Assembly (NCBI GenBank): GCA_035540955.1
Contig: DATLFP010000206.1
Location: forward strand, 1-25,577
Direction: 5' to 3'
Source of the DNA: DATLFP01 sp035540955
GTDB taxonomy: Bacteria; Actinomycetota; Acidimicrobiia; Acidimicrobiales; CADCSY01
DNA: 25,577 nucleotides
The translations under genes and the position numbers were made by a program. Numbering within the stretch: position 1 is the stretch's first letter; every line of letters starts with the position of its first letter. The notes beneath the pieces are model-generated. The model had not been told where the DNA came from, did no database searches, and was given only the letters and a program-made list of their open reading frames with translations. Positions 1 to 6,290 of this stretch are shown piece after piece.

Positions 1-97
1 GGCTTCTGCGGCAAGGGCGAAGGCGGGGCCTTCGTCGAGGACGGCCGCCTCGGTCCCGGCGGCGCCCTGCCCACCAACACCAACGGCGGCGGGCTCT
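1..97. repeat. Contig-terminal exact direct repeat of 604-700
   Basis: Bases 1-97 are identical to bases 604-700, and identity stops at base 98 (a versus c at 701). The segment encodes the C-terminal glycine-rich part of the thiolase yet sits in front of the middle of the same gene, which is the wrong order for the family. The offset of 603 bases keeps the frame open. Most likely a chimeric join or assembly loop at the contig edge; a real in-frame duplication is less likely. Confidence 0.9.
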
Positions 98-876
98 ACC
101 CCGGCGCCGCGTGGGAGGCGCCCTTCGGGCTGCGCATGCCGATCGGGGCCTATGCCCTCGCCGCCAGCCGCCACATGCACGAGTTCGGGACCACCGCCGA
201 GCAGCTGGCCCAGATCGCGGTGTCGACGAGGGAGTGGGCGGTGAAGAACCCCCGAGCCCGGTTCCAGGACCCCGTCTCCATCGACGACGTCCTCGCCTCG
301 GAGATGATCTGCTCGCCGCTGCACAAGCTCGACTGCTGCCTGCAGACCGATGGCGCCGGCGCGTTCGTGATGGTGAGCGCCGACCGCGCCAAGGACCTGG
401 CCAAGCCCCCGGTGTACGTGCTCGGCACCGGCTCGTGCACCACCCACTCGATCATCAGCCAGATGCCGGACCTCACGAGCACCGGCACCGTGCAGTCGGG
501 TCGGGCGGCGATGGCGATGGCCGGCGTCGGCCACGACGACGTCGACCTGCTGATGCTCTACGACTCGTTCACCATCACCACCCTGCTGCTGCTCGAGGAC
601 CTCGGCTTCTGCGGCAAGGGCGAAGGCGGGGCCTTCGTCGAGGACGGCCGCCTCGGTCCCGGCGGCGCCCTGCCCACCAACACCAACGGCGGCGGGCTCT
701 CCTACACGCATCCCGGCATGTACGGGATGTTCCTCATCGTGGAGGCAGTCCGCCAGCTGCGGGGCGAGGCCGGCGACCGGCAGCTCGACCGGTGCGACGT
801 CGCCATCGCGTCCGGCTCGGGCGGCGTCCTCAGCGCCATGTCGACCGTGGTGCTCGGATCGGAGGCATCCCTGTGA
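1..876 (+). CDS. SCP2/lipid-transfer-type thiolase-like protein, 5' partial
   Basis: Thiolase-superfamily protein of the SCP2/Ltp type, expected to act on acyl-CoA in beta-oxidation or in side-chain cleavage of sterol-like compounds. Reliable coding sequence begins near base 98; the 97 bases before it copy a later part of the gene. Family features from there are the APFGLRMPIGAYALAASRHM stretch, the CCLQTDGAGAFVMVSA segment, and the C-terminal NTNGGGLSYTHPGMYG block with its histidine. The last block reads ASGSGGVLSAM, without the cysteine of classical thiolases, which agrees with Ltp-type aldolase-like members. The N-terminal part lies outside the window. The TGA stop overlaps the GTG start of the DUF35 gene (GTGA), a pairing typical of Ltp/ChsH2-like complexes. 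The exact substrate cannot be told. Confidence 0.85.
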   Translation, partial: GFCGKGEGGAFVEDGRLGPGGALPTNTNGGGLYPGAAWEAPFGLRMPIGAYALAASRHMHEFGTTAEQLAQIAVSTREWAVKNPRARFQDPVSIDDVLASEMICSPLHKLDCCLQTDGAGAFVMVSADRAKDLAKPPVYVLGTGSCTTHSIISQMPDLTSTGTVQSGRAAMAMAGVGHDDVDLLMLYDSFTITTLLLLEDLGFCGKGEGGAFVEDGRLGPGGALPTNTNGGGLSYTHPGMYGMFLIVEAVRQLRGEAGDRQLDRCDVAIASGSGGVLSAMSTVVLGSEASL

Positions 877-1256
877 CCCTCCGCGGCATGGAACCGCCGG
901 CCGACCCCGAGCTCCACGAGTTCTGGGACGGCACCCGCCAGCAGGAGCTCCGGCTCCCCCGGTGCCGGAGCTGCGGCACCACGTTCTGGTACCCGCGCAC
1001 GACGTGCCCGGCGTGCCTGTCCGACCAGCTCGACTGGACGGCGGCGGCGGGCACCGGCAAGGTCCACGCCGTCAGCGTCATGTCCCGGCCCGAGCCCTAC
1101 GCCGTCGCCCTCGTGCAGCTCGACGAGGACGTCCGCCTGATGTCCAACATCGTGGGCGTCGATCCGGGCGACGTGCGCGTGGGCATGCGCGTCAGACTGG
1201 CGTGGGAGGCGTTGCCCGATGGGCGGCACCTCTGGTTGTTCGAGCCGGCGAGCTAG
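873..1256 (+). CDS. DUF35 zinc-ribbon/OB-fold protein, thiolase partner
   Basis: Protein of 127 residues with an N-terminal rubredoxin-like zinc ribbon, visible as CRSCG then CPAC (two CxxC pairs 11 residues apart), followed by an acyl-CoA-associated OB fold. DUF35 proteins bind SCP2-type thiolases or enoyl-CoA hydratase-like partners and are needed for activity in the known steroid side-chain systems. The GTG start at 873 overlaps the thiolase stop as GTGA, implying translational coupling and equal amounts of both subunits. An ATG at 888 is an alternative start and would remove five residues. Length is typical of stand-alone DUF35 proteins. The substrate is unknown. Confidence 0.9.
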   Translation: MTLRGMEPPADPELHEFWDGTRQQELRLPRCRSCGTTFWYPRTTCPACLSDQLDWTAAAGTGKVHAVSVMSRPEPYAVALVQLDEDVRLMSNIVGVDPGDVRVGMRVRLAWEALPDGRHLWLFEPAS

Positions 1257-1272
1257 CGAATCGGGGGGATCC

Positions 1273-2541
1273 GTGGCCGACCTGCGAACCGAGATCCGGG
1301 AGTGGCTGGGCGAGCAGTGGTCGCCCGACCTGACGTTGCGGGAGTGGTGGGGGCGCCTGGCGGGCGCTGGCTTCGCCTACCCCCACTTCCCGAAGGGCTA
1401 CGGCGGGCTCGGCCTGTCGGCCGCCGACAGCCGCATCGTGCAGGAGGAGCTCACCGCGGCCGGCGCGGTGTCGGCGCCGTTCGGCCTCGGCCAGATCATG
1501 GGCGCGCCCGTCGTCCTCGACCACGGCACCGACGAGCAGCGCGACGCGTGGGTGCTCCGCCTCGCCTCGGGCCTCGAGTCGTGGTGCCAGCTGTTCAGCG
1601 AGCCGGGCGCCGGCAGCGACCTCGCGTCGTCGAGCACCCGCGCCGTGCAGGACGGCGACGTGTGGATCGTCAACGGCCAGAAGGTGTGGACCTCAGGCGC
1701 GCAGGTCGCCGACCGGGGGATGCTCGTGGCCCGCACCAACGTCGACAACCCGAAGCACCGCGGCCTCACCTACTTCATCATCGACATGGACCAGCCCGGC
1801 ATCGAAGTGCGCCCGCTCAAGCAGATGAACGGGGCGTCCCACTTCAACGAGGTGTTCTTCAACGACGCCGTCGTGGGCGACGACCGGGTCATCTCCTCGG
1901 TGAACGACGGCTGGATGGTCGCGGTCGCCACCCTCGCCTACGAGCGGCAGGGCCTCACCCAGGGCGGCCGCGGCGGCACGCCGGCCGGCACGCCCGGGGA
2001 GAAGGCGGGCCTGCTCGACCGCGCCTGTGGGGAGCTCCTCGCCCGCGCCGGGGCCGAGCAGAGCCAGATGGCGATGAACCAGCGGACCCGGTCGTCGGCC
2101 GCCCTGCGCGAGCTGGCCGCCGAGCAGGGCCGCGCCGGCGACGCCGTGATCCGCCAGCGGTTGGCGGCCCACCAGGCCCTGTCCGAGACGCAGCGCCTCT
2201 CCGGGCTCCGGGCCCGCGCCGCCGCCCAGCGCGGCAAGCAGCCGGGCCCCGCGGTGTCGACCGCGAAGCTGGCCGCCTCCGAGCTCGGACGTCGCTCGCG
2301 GGACCTCGCGATGGAAGTGCTCGGCCCGGCCGGGATGCTCGACGGCGACGACGCGCCGCACGGCGGGGCGTTCCAGTCGATGGCGCTCAGCGTGCAGTCG
2401 TCCTCGATCGCCGGCGGCACCGACGAGATCCAGCGCAACATCATCGGCGAGCGGGTCCTCGGTCTCCCCAAGGAACCCCAGGTCGACCGCGACGTGCCCT
2501 TCAAGGAGCTCAAGACCGGGACCCAGCGCTCCCAGCCCTGA
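1273..2541 (+). CDS. Acyl-CoA dehydrogenase (FadE-like)
   Basis: FAD-dependent acyl-CoA dehydrogenase of 422 residues that would introduce the alpha-beta double bond into an acyl-CoA. It shows the flavin/substrate motif LFSEPGAGSDLAS, the KVWTSGA strand, and the C-terminal AGGTDEIQRNIIGERVLG helix region. At the medium-chain-enzyme position of the catalytic glutamate (IYEGT in MCAD) this protein reads IAGGT. The base may instead be the glutamate of AYERQGL, as in isovaleryl-CoA dehydrogenase, or may come from a partner subunit as in mycobacterial FadE pairs. The GTG start at 1273 follows a strong GGGGGG ribosome binding site; an upstream in-frame ATG at 1219 lies inside the DUF35 gene and is unlikely. 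Sixteen bases separate it from DUF35, so the three genes form one operon. Confidence 0.92.
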   Translation: MADLRTEIREWLGEQWSPDLTLREWWGRLAGAGFAYPHFPKGYGGLGLSAADSRIVQEELTAAGAVSAPFGLGQIMGAPVVLDHGTDEQRDAWVLRLASGLESWCQLFSEPGAGSDLASSSTRAVQDGDVWIVNGQKVWTSGAQVADRGMLVARTNVDNPKHRGLTYFIIDMDQPGIEVRPLKQMNGASHFNEVFFNDAVVGDDRVISSVNDGWMVAVATLAYERQGLTQGGRGGTPAGTPGEKAGLLDRACGELLARAGAEQSQMAMNQRTRSSAALRELAAEQGRAGDAVIRQRLAAHQALSETQRLSGLRARAAAQRGKQPGPAVSTAKLAASELGRRSRDLAMEVLGPAGMLDGDDAPHGGAFQSMALSVQSSSIAGGTDEIQRNIIGERVLGLPKEPQVDRDVPFKELKTGTQRSQP

Positions 2542-2565
2542 GCAGGCGCCGTCGACGAGCGAGGG

Positions 2566-3390
2566 CTACTGGGGCCAGTCGGGGTAGTCGGCGCCGACCC
2601 GGAGGTTCCACGCCGGCTCCCGCTTCTCGAAGAACGCCACCACACCCTCGCGGGCGTCGGCCTGGCGGGTCACCCAGGCGAACAGCTTCCCCTCCTTCTG
2701 AGCGACCCGGCTCAGCGGCTCGTGCACGCCCTCCCAGATGAGCCGCTTGGCGATGGCGACCGACACCGGCGCGCTGTGCACCGCGATCTCGCGGGCGAAG
2801 GCGAGCGCGGCGGGGAGCACCTCCGCGGCGGGCAGCGCTCGCCGGGCCATGCCGAGCTCGGCCGCCTCGGCGCCGAGGAACGTCCGCCCGGTGACGAGCA
2901 GGTCGAAGGCCGCCTCGATCCCGATGAGCCGCGGGAGGATGCCGTGGGAGGCAAGCTCGGGGATCACGCCGCGGCGCACGAAGGCGAAGGCGAGCTTGGC
3001 GTCCTCGGCCACGAAGCGGACGTCGCACTGCAGCGGCCACGTGAGCCCCGCACCCACCGCCGCCCCGTTGATGGCGGCGATGACCGGCTTGCGCACGTGC
3101 TGGGGACTCCGGCGCCGGTAGGTCCGCTCGACCCCGCCCCAGCTGTCGCCGAAGCCCTTCGTGTCCTTGCCTCCGCCGAGGTCGGCGCCGGCGCAGAACG
3201 CCGTGCCGGCGCCGGTCACCACCACGGCGCGGACCTCGTCGTCCTCGTCGGCCTCGGCCATGGCATCCGCCATCTCCGCCCCCATCTGGGCGGTCATGGC
3301 GTTCAGCTTCTCCGGGCGGTTCAGCGTGACGGTGGCGACGCCGCCGTCGACCGCGTAGACGATCTGCTCGTAGTCGGGAGTACCGGACAT
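2566..3390 (-). CDS. Enoyl-CoA hydratase/isomerase family protein
   Basis: Crotonase-fold enzyme of 274 residues, predicted to hydrate or isomerise an enoyl-CoA. Both oxyanion-hole loops are visible: GTAFCAGADL near residue 65 and INGAAVGAGL near residue 110. The active-site strand reads RRGVIPELASHGILPRLIG, with the glutamate of PE in the expected place for the PE..S...LPR subgroup. Start chosen at the ATG at 3390 (MSGTPDYEQ); an ATG three codons upstream at 3399 is equally open. It converges on the acyl-CoA dehydrogenase gene with a 24-base gap, so it is a separate transcription unit of the same pathway. The substrate is not identifiable. Confidence 0.92.
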   Translation of the reverse strand: MSGTPDYEQIVYAVDGGVATVTLNRPEKLNAMTAQMGAEMADAMAEADEDDEVRAVVVTGAGTAFCAGADLGGGKDTKGFGDSWGGVERTYRRRSPQHVRKPVIAAINGAAVGAGLTWPLQCDVRFVAEDAKLAFAFVRRGVIPELASHGILPRLIGIEAAFDLLVTGRTFLGAEAAELGMARRALPAAEVLPAALAFAREIAVHSAPVSVAIAKRLIWEGVHEPLSRVAQKEGKLFAWVTRQADAREGVVAFFEKREPAWNLRVGADYPDWPQ

Positions 3391-3407
3391 GCCCGGCATC
3401 CTGCCAT

Positions 3408-3419
3408 CGGGAGCTCCCG
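3408..3419. promoter_or_regulatory. 12-bp perfect palindrome (possible operator)
   Basis: CGGGAGCTCCCG is a perfect inverted repeat 17 bases upstream of the enoyl-CoA hydratase ATG and 42 bases upstream of the micro-ORF, in the short divergent region. It could be a repressor site. A 12-bp palindrome can occur by chance in GC-rich DNA, so confidence is low. Confidence 0.2.
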
Positions 3420-3428
3420 CCCGTCCCG

Positions 3429-3434
3429 TACGGT
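3429..3434 (+). promoter_or_regulatory. Putative -10 hexamer TACGGT before the 19-codon ORF
   Basis: TACGGT fits the actinobacterial TAnnnT -10 consensus and lies 26 bases before the ATG at 3461. This would leave a leader of about 20 bases containing the ribosome binding site. The same hexamer occurs at leaderless spacing ahead of the phosphotransferase gene at 20569. Confidence 0.4.
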
Positions 3435-3460
3435 GGCCCCAACCCGGAGGGGGGTGACCG

Positions 3461-3520
3461 ATGGGTCCGATCATGAAGCTCTTCCGCTCGCTGAAGAAGC
3501 TCCTCCAGCGCCGCCGCTAG
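3461..3520 (+). CDS. Putative 19-residue cationic amphipathic micropeptide
   Basis: The ORF encodes MGPIMKLFRSLKKLLQRRR. A strong ribosome binding site, GGAGGGGGG, lies just upstream of the ATG, and a TACGGT -10 element lies further upstream. The peptide has seven basic and no acidic residues. Leu, Ile and Phe recur every three to four residues, so it would form an amphipathic helix ending in three arginines, suited to binding membrane or nucleic acid. It starts divergently from the enoyl-CoA hydratase gene and ends on a CTAG that also supplies the stop of the convergent map gene. I recognise no family. It could be a regulatory or membrane peptide or a chance ORF; the combination of promoter, ribosome binding site and composition favours a real product. 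Confidence 0.45.
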   Translation: MGPIMKLFRSLKKLLQRRR

Positions 3521-4503
3521 CCGGCGGCCCAGTACGGGTGACCGGCGGTGTCGGTCGGGACCGTGAGGATCTCGCAGCCGTCATCGGTGACCCGCACGGT
3601 GTGCTCGAACTGCGCCGTGCGCTTGCGATCCTCGGTGACCGCCGTCCACCCGTCGTCCCACATCCGCACCCGCCACGAGCCGACGGCGATCATCGGCTCG
3701 ATGGTGAACACCATCCCCGGCTCGAGCACGAGCTGGGAGCCGGCGTCGTAGTGCGGAACCTCGGGCGCGGTGTGGAACTGCTCCCCCACGCCATGACCGA
3801 TGAAGTCGCGCACCACCGAGAAGCCGTTGGCCTCGGCGTGGTCCTCGATGGCGCGCCCGATCACCCGGAGCCGCTCGCCGGGACGGACCGCGGCGATGGC
3901 GCGCTGCAGGCACCCCCGGGTCACGTCGATCAGCGCCTCGCTGAGCGGATCGGTGCGGCCGACGACGAACGTGGCGTTGGTGTCGCCGTGCACGCCCTCC
4001 CGGAAGAGGGTGACGTCGAGGTTCACGATGTCACCGTCGCGGAGCGGGCGGTCATCGGGGATGCCGTGGCAGATCACCTCGTTCACCGAGGTGCACACCG
4101 ACTTCGGGAACGGGTTGTCGGGCCCCCCGTAGCCGAGCGGGCTCGGGTACGCGCCGGCGGCGACGGCGAGCTCGTGGCAGATGGCGTCGAGCTCGTCGGT
4201 GGTGATGCCGGGGGCGACGTGGCGACCGACCTCGATCAGCGTGTCGGCGGCGACCCGGCAGGTGCGGCGCATGCGGTCGAGCACGTCGGGCGGCTTGACC
4301 GGCGACTCGGGGCGCTTGACCACCTCGTTGGTGCGGGCGTACTCGGGGAGCTCGATGTGGTCGGGAACCGTGCGCCGAGGGCTCACCGTGCCCGGCCGCA
4401 CCGACTCGGTCGACCGCTGGTGGCACACCTTGAACTTCCGCCCGCTCCCGCACCAGCACCGGTCGTTCGGGCGGAGGGTGATGAGCTCGGCGGTGCTCCG
4501 CAT
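3517..4503 (-). CDS. map: Methionine aminopeptidase type I with SEC-C zinc finger
   Basis: Removes the N-terminal methionine from new proteins. The 328-residue product begins with a SEC-C motif (CWCGSGRKFKVCH, about residues 17-30), a zinc finger that can contact the ribosome or SecB-like partners, then a linker, then the pita-bread metallopeptidase domain. All five metal ligands are visible: Asp in DIVNLDVT, Asp in HGDTNATF, His in GHGVGEQFH, Glu in FTIEPMI and Glu in QFEHTV. The ATG at 4503 is preceded seven bases upstream by TACCGT, so the mRNA is probably leaderless. In-frame codons further upstream fall in the phosphatase gene and are not used. Its stop shares the palindrome CTAG with the micro-ORF on the other strand. 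Confidence 0.96.
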   Translation of the reverse strand: MRSTAELITLRPNDRCWCGSGRKFKVCHQRSTESVRPGTVSPRRTVPDHIELPEYARTNEVVKRPESPVKPPDVLDRMRRTCRVAADTLIEVGRHVAPGITTDELDAICHELAVAAGAYPSPLGYGGPDNPFPKSVCTSVNEVICHGIPDDRPLRDGDIVNLDVTLFREGVHGDTNATFVVGRTDPLSEALIDVTRGCLQRAIAAVRPGERLRVIGRAIEDHAEANGFSVVRDFIGHGVGEQFHTAPEVPHYDAGSQLVLEPGMVFTIEPMIAVGSWRVRMWDDGWTAVTEDRKRTAQFEHTVRVTDDGCEILTVPTDTAGHPYWAAG

Positions 4504-4510
4504 CCCCACC

Positions 4511-4516
4511 ACGGTA
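4511..4516 (-). promoter_or_regulatory. Leaderless -10 element TACCGT of map
   Basis: On the minus strand the sequence reads TACCGT, seven bases, then the ATG of map. This is the usual geometry of leaderless actinobacterial promoters. It fills the 17-base gap after the histidine phosphatase stop, so map can be expressed apart from the upstream operon. Confidence 0.5.
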
Positions 4517-4520
4517 CGGC

Positions 4521-5096
4521 TCACGCCGGGAGGTGCGCGATCTCGTTGAAGCTCAGCACCACCGGGCCGCTGGCGCGCACCTCGATCCGGGACACCGAGG
4601 CGGGGACGACGTGCAGCCGCCACGTGATCTCATCGCCCACGCCCAGCGCCCACGCCAGCGCCGCCTTGTAGGGCGACACGTGGGTCACCACGACGACATC
4701 GGCCTCGCGGGCGGCCTCCGCCAGGTCGTCGCACGCGGCCCGGACCCGCGCGCCGAGCTCCCGGAGCGACTCCCCCGACGGCGGCCGGAAGTCGAGGTCG
4801 GCTCGCCACCGCGCCCACTGCTCCCGGGTGACCGCGCTGATGGGCGTCTGGTCCCACTCGCCGTAGTCGAGCTCGACCCATCGATCGTCGATCTCCACCG
4901 GCACCCCGAACGCCTCCGCCGTCTCCCGGCACCGGGCGAGCGGCGAGCACACGACGCGCGCCGGGGCCGCGACCACCGATCGCAGCGATGCCGCCTGCTC
5001 GCGCCCGGCGGGGTCGAGCGCGGGATCGGCCCGGCCCAGCAGGAGGCCGCCGGCGTTCGCCGCCGTGCGCCCGTGGCGGACCAGGTACAGGGTCAC
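4521..5096 (-). CDS. Histidine phosphatase superfamily protein
   Basis: Branch-1 histidine phosphatase (phosphoglycerate-mutase-like fold) of 191 residues. The phospho-accepting histidine is in LVRHGRTAAN near the N-terminus, the second catalytic histidine is in VVVTHVSPYK, and the acidic residue is in WVELDYGEWD. Members of this size include alpha-ribazole phosphatases and various sugar or nucleotide phosphatases, so the substrate cannot be named. The GTG start at 5096 overlaps the stop of the membrane protein gene (GTGA), placing it last in the PBP / zinc-ribbon / membrane protein operon. Confidence 0.9.
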   Translation of the reverse strand: MTLYLVRHGRTAANAGGLLLGRADPALDPAGREQAASLRSVVAAPARVVCSPLARCRETAEAFGVPVEIDDRWVELDYGEWDQTPISAVTREQWARWRADLDFRPPSGESLRELGARVRAACDDLAEAAREADVVVVTHVSPYKAALAWALGVGDEITWRLHVVPASVSRIEVRASGPVVLSFNEIAHLPA

Positions 5097-5575
5097 GACA
5101 CCAGCTCCCGGGGCAGGCGTCCCGTTCGCAGGAACCGATCGCGGTGCTCGCGCTCGCCCAACCGGAAGCGGCGGTACGCCCACACGAAGATGGCGAGACC
5201 GACGACCTCGAGCACCAGCGACAGCACGCCCCGCTCGATGCTCGGCAGGCGACCTTCGCCGAACCCGCCGGTGAACGGCCACCAGAACGTGTCGGTGTCG
5301 CCCCACGCCCCGTCGAAGACGAGGTGGAGGAACGTCCCGATGGGCAGCACGATCAGCCGGCGCCGGAGCAGGCGGCGGCGGACGGTCGCGGCCATGACCA
5401 GAGCGAGGAGGCCGACCGACGCGAGCACGCTGTGGAACACCCAGGGCCCGCCGGTGGCGCCGTCGACCACGTCGGGCAGGACGGCGCCGGCCATCACCAT
5501 CCGGTGGTCGATGGCCGGATCGCGGAACACGAGCCACACGGCGAGGAAGGAGGTCCCGGCGAACCAGAGGAGCAC
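5093..5575 (-). CDS. Membrane-bound metal-dependent hydrolase-like protein (YdjM/DUF457 type)
   Basis: Integral membrane protein of 160 residues with about four hydrophobic segments (roughly residues 2-16, 45-65, 70-90 and 118-137). Polar residues in or near membrane segments, HRMVMAGAVLPDVVD, FHS and FLHLVFDG, match the His/Asp pattern of the YdjM/DUF457 inner-membrane hydrolase-like family, whose biochemical role is not firmly known. The GTG start at 5575 lies one base downstream of the zinc-ribbon protein's stop, and its own stop overlaps the phosphatase start. It is a middle gene of the operon. Confidence 0.7.
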   Translation of the reverse strand: MLLWFAGTSFLAVWLVFRDPAIDHRMVMAGAVLPDVVDGATGGPWVFHSVLASVGLLALVMAATVRRRLLRRRLIVLPIGTFLHLVFDGAWGDTDTFWWPFTGGFGEGRLPSIERGVLSLVLEVVGLAIFVWAYRRFRLGEREHRDRFLRTGRLPRELVS

Positions 5576-5576
5576 G

Positions 5577-6290
5577 TCAGCGCACCAGGATCCGGCCGCA
5601 CTCCTCGTGGGTCACCACCGCGTCGGGAGGGGCGTGGCGGATGGCGTCGACCTCCATCGCGGGCAGCGAGATGTGGCACCCGAGGCACCGATCGCCGTCG
5701 AGGCGGGCCGCTCCGATGCCGCCGAGCCGGGTGCGGAGCTTCTCGTAGCGCTCGAGCAGCTCGGCGGTGATGTCGGCGGCGGCCGCCGCCCGCTCGCCGC
5801 GGACGCGCTCGACCTCGGCGTCGATCTCGGCCTCGATCCGACTCACCGCCGCGCCGAGGCGCTCCACCTCGGCGGCCGCCGTGTCCCGCTCCCCGTTCAG
5901 TCGCTCGACCGTGGCGGCCAGCGGCTCGGCCTCCTCCATCAGATCGAGCTCCTGGTCCTCGAGCACGCGCTTGCGGCGACCCAGCGCGTCCACCTCTTCG
6001 GAGAGGGCCTGGATCTCGCGCGGCGCGGTGATCGACCCCGAGTTGAGCTTCGCCGTCTCGGTCGTCACCTTGGCGTCGAGGGACGCCACCTCGTCCTCCA
6101 GCTTGCGCTGGGCGACCTCGATGTCGTGCAGCCGGGCCTCCACCGACGTGAGCTCGGTGTCGAGCCGCGTCAGGGTCGTGCGGAGATCGGCGAGCGCCGC
6201 CCGCTCCGGCAGGTGCTCGTGCCGGTGCCGGAGCTGGTCGAGTGCGAGGTCGCGATCCTGGACGTCGAGCAGTCGGTGGAGGTCAGCCAC
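5577..6290 (-). CDS. Coiled-coil protein with C-terminal zinc ribbon (CT398-like)
   Basis: Protein of 237 residues. About residues 5-190 are a long charged coiled coil (heptad-like Leu/Glu/Arg-rich), followed by a zinc ribbon reading CLGCH and, 22 residues later, HEECGRILVR. This is the architecture of the CT398/C4-type zinc-ribbon family seen in many bacteria, thought to bind nucleic acid or other proteins. In the second knuckle the first cysteine of the usual CxxCGRIL is histidine, giving CxxC/HxxC, which could still bind zinc. The GTG start at 6290 overlaps the penicillin-binding protein stop by eight bases. Confidence 0.85.
   Translation of the reverse strand: MADLHRLLDVQDRDLALDQLRHRHEHLPERAALADLRTTLTRLDTELTSVEARLHDIEVAQRKLEDEVASLDAKVTTETAKLNSGSITAPREIQALSEEVDALGRRKRVLEDQELDLMEEAEPLAATVERLNGERDTAAAEVERLGAAVSRIEAEIDAEVERVRGERAAAAADITAELLERYEKLRTRLGGIGAARLDGDRCLGCHISLPAMEVDAIRHAPPDAVVTHEECGRILVR

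Noticed and set aside
1219..1272. Upstream ATG start of the acyl-CoA dehydrogenase
   Set aside because: It lies in the DUF35 gene and adds an unrelated Ser/Gly/Arg stretch; the GTG at 1273 has a clear ribosome binding site and begins the conserved domain.
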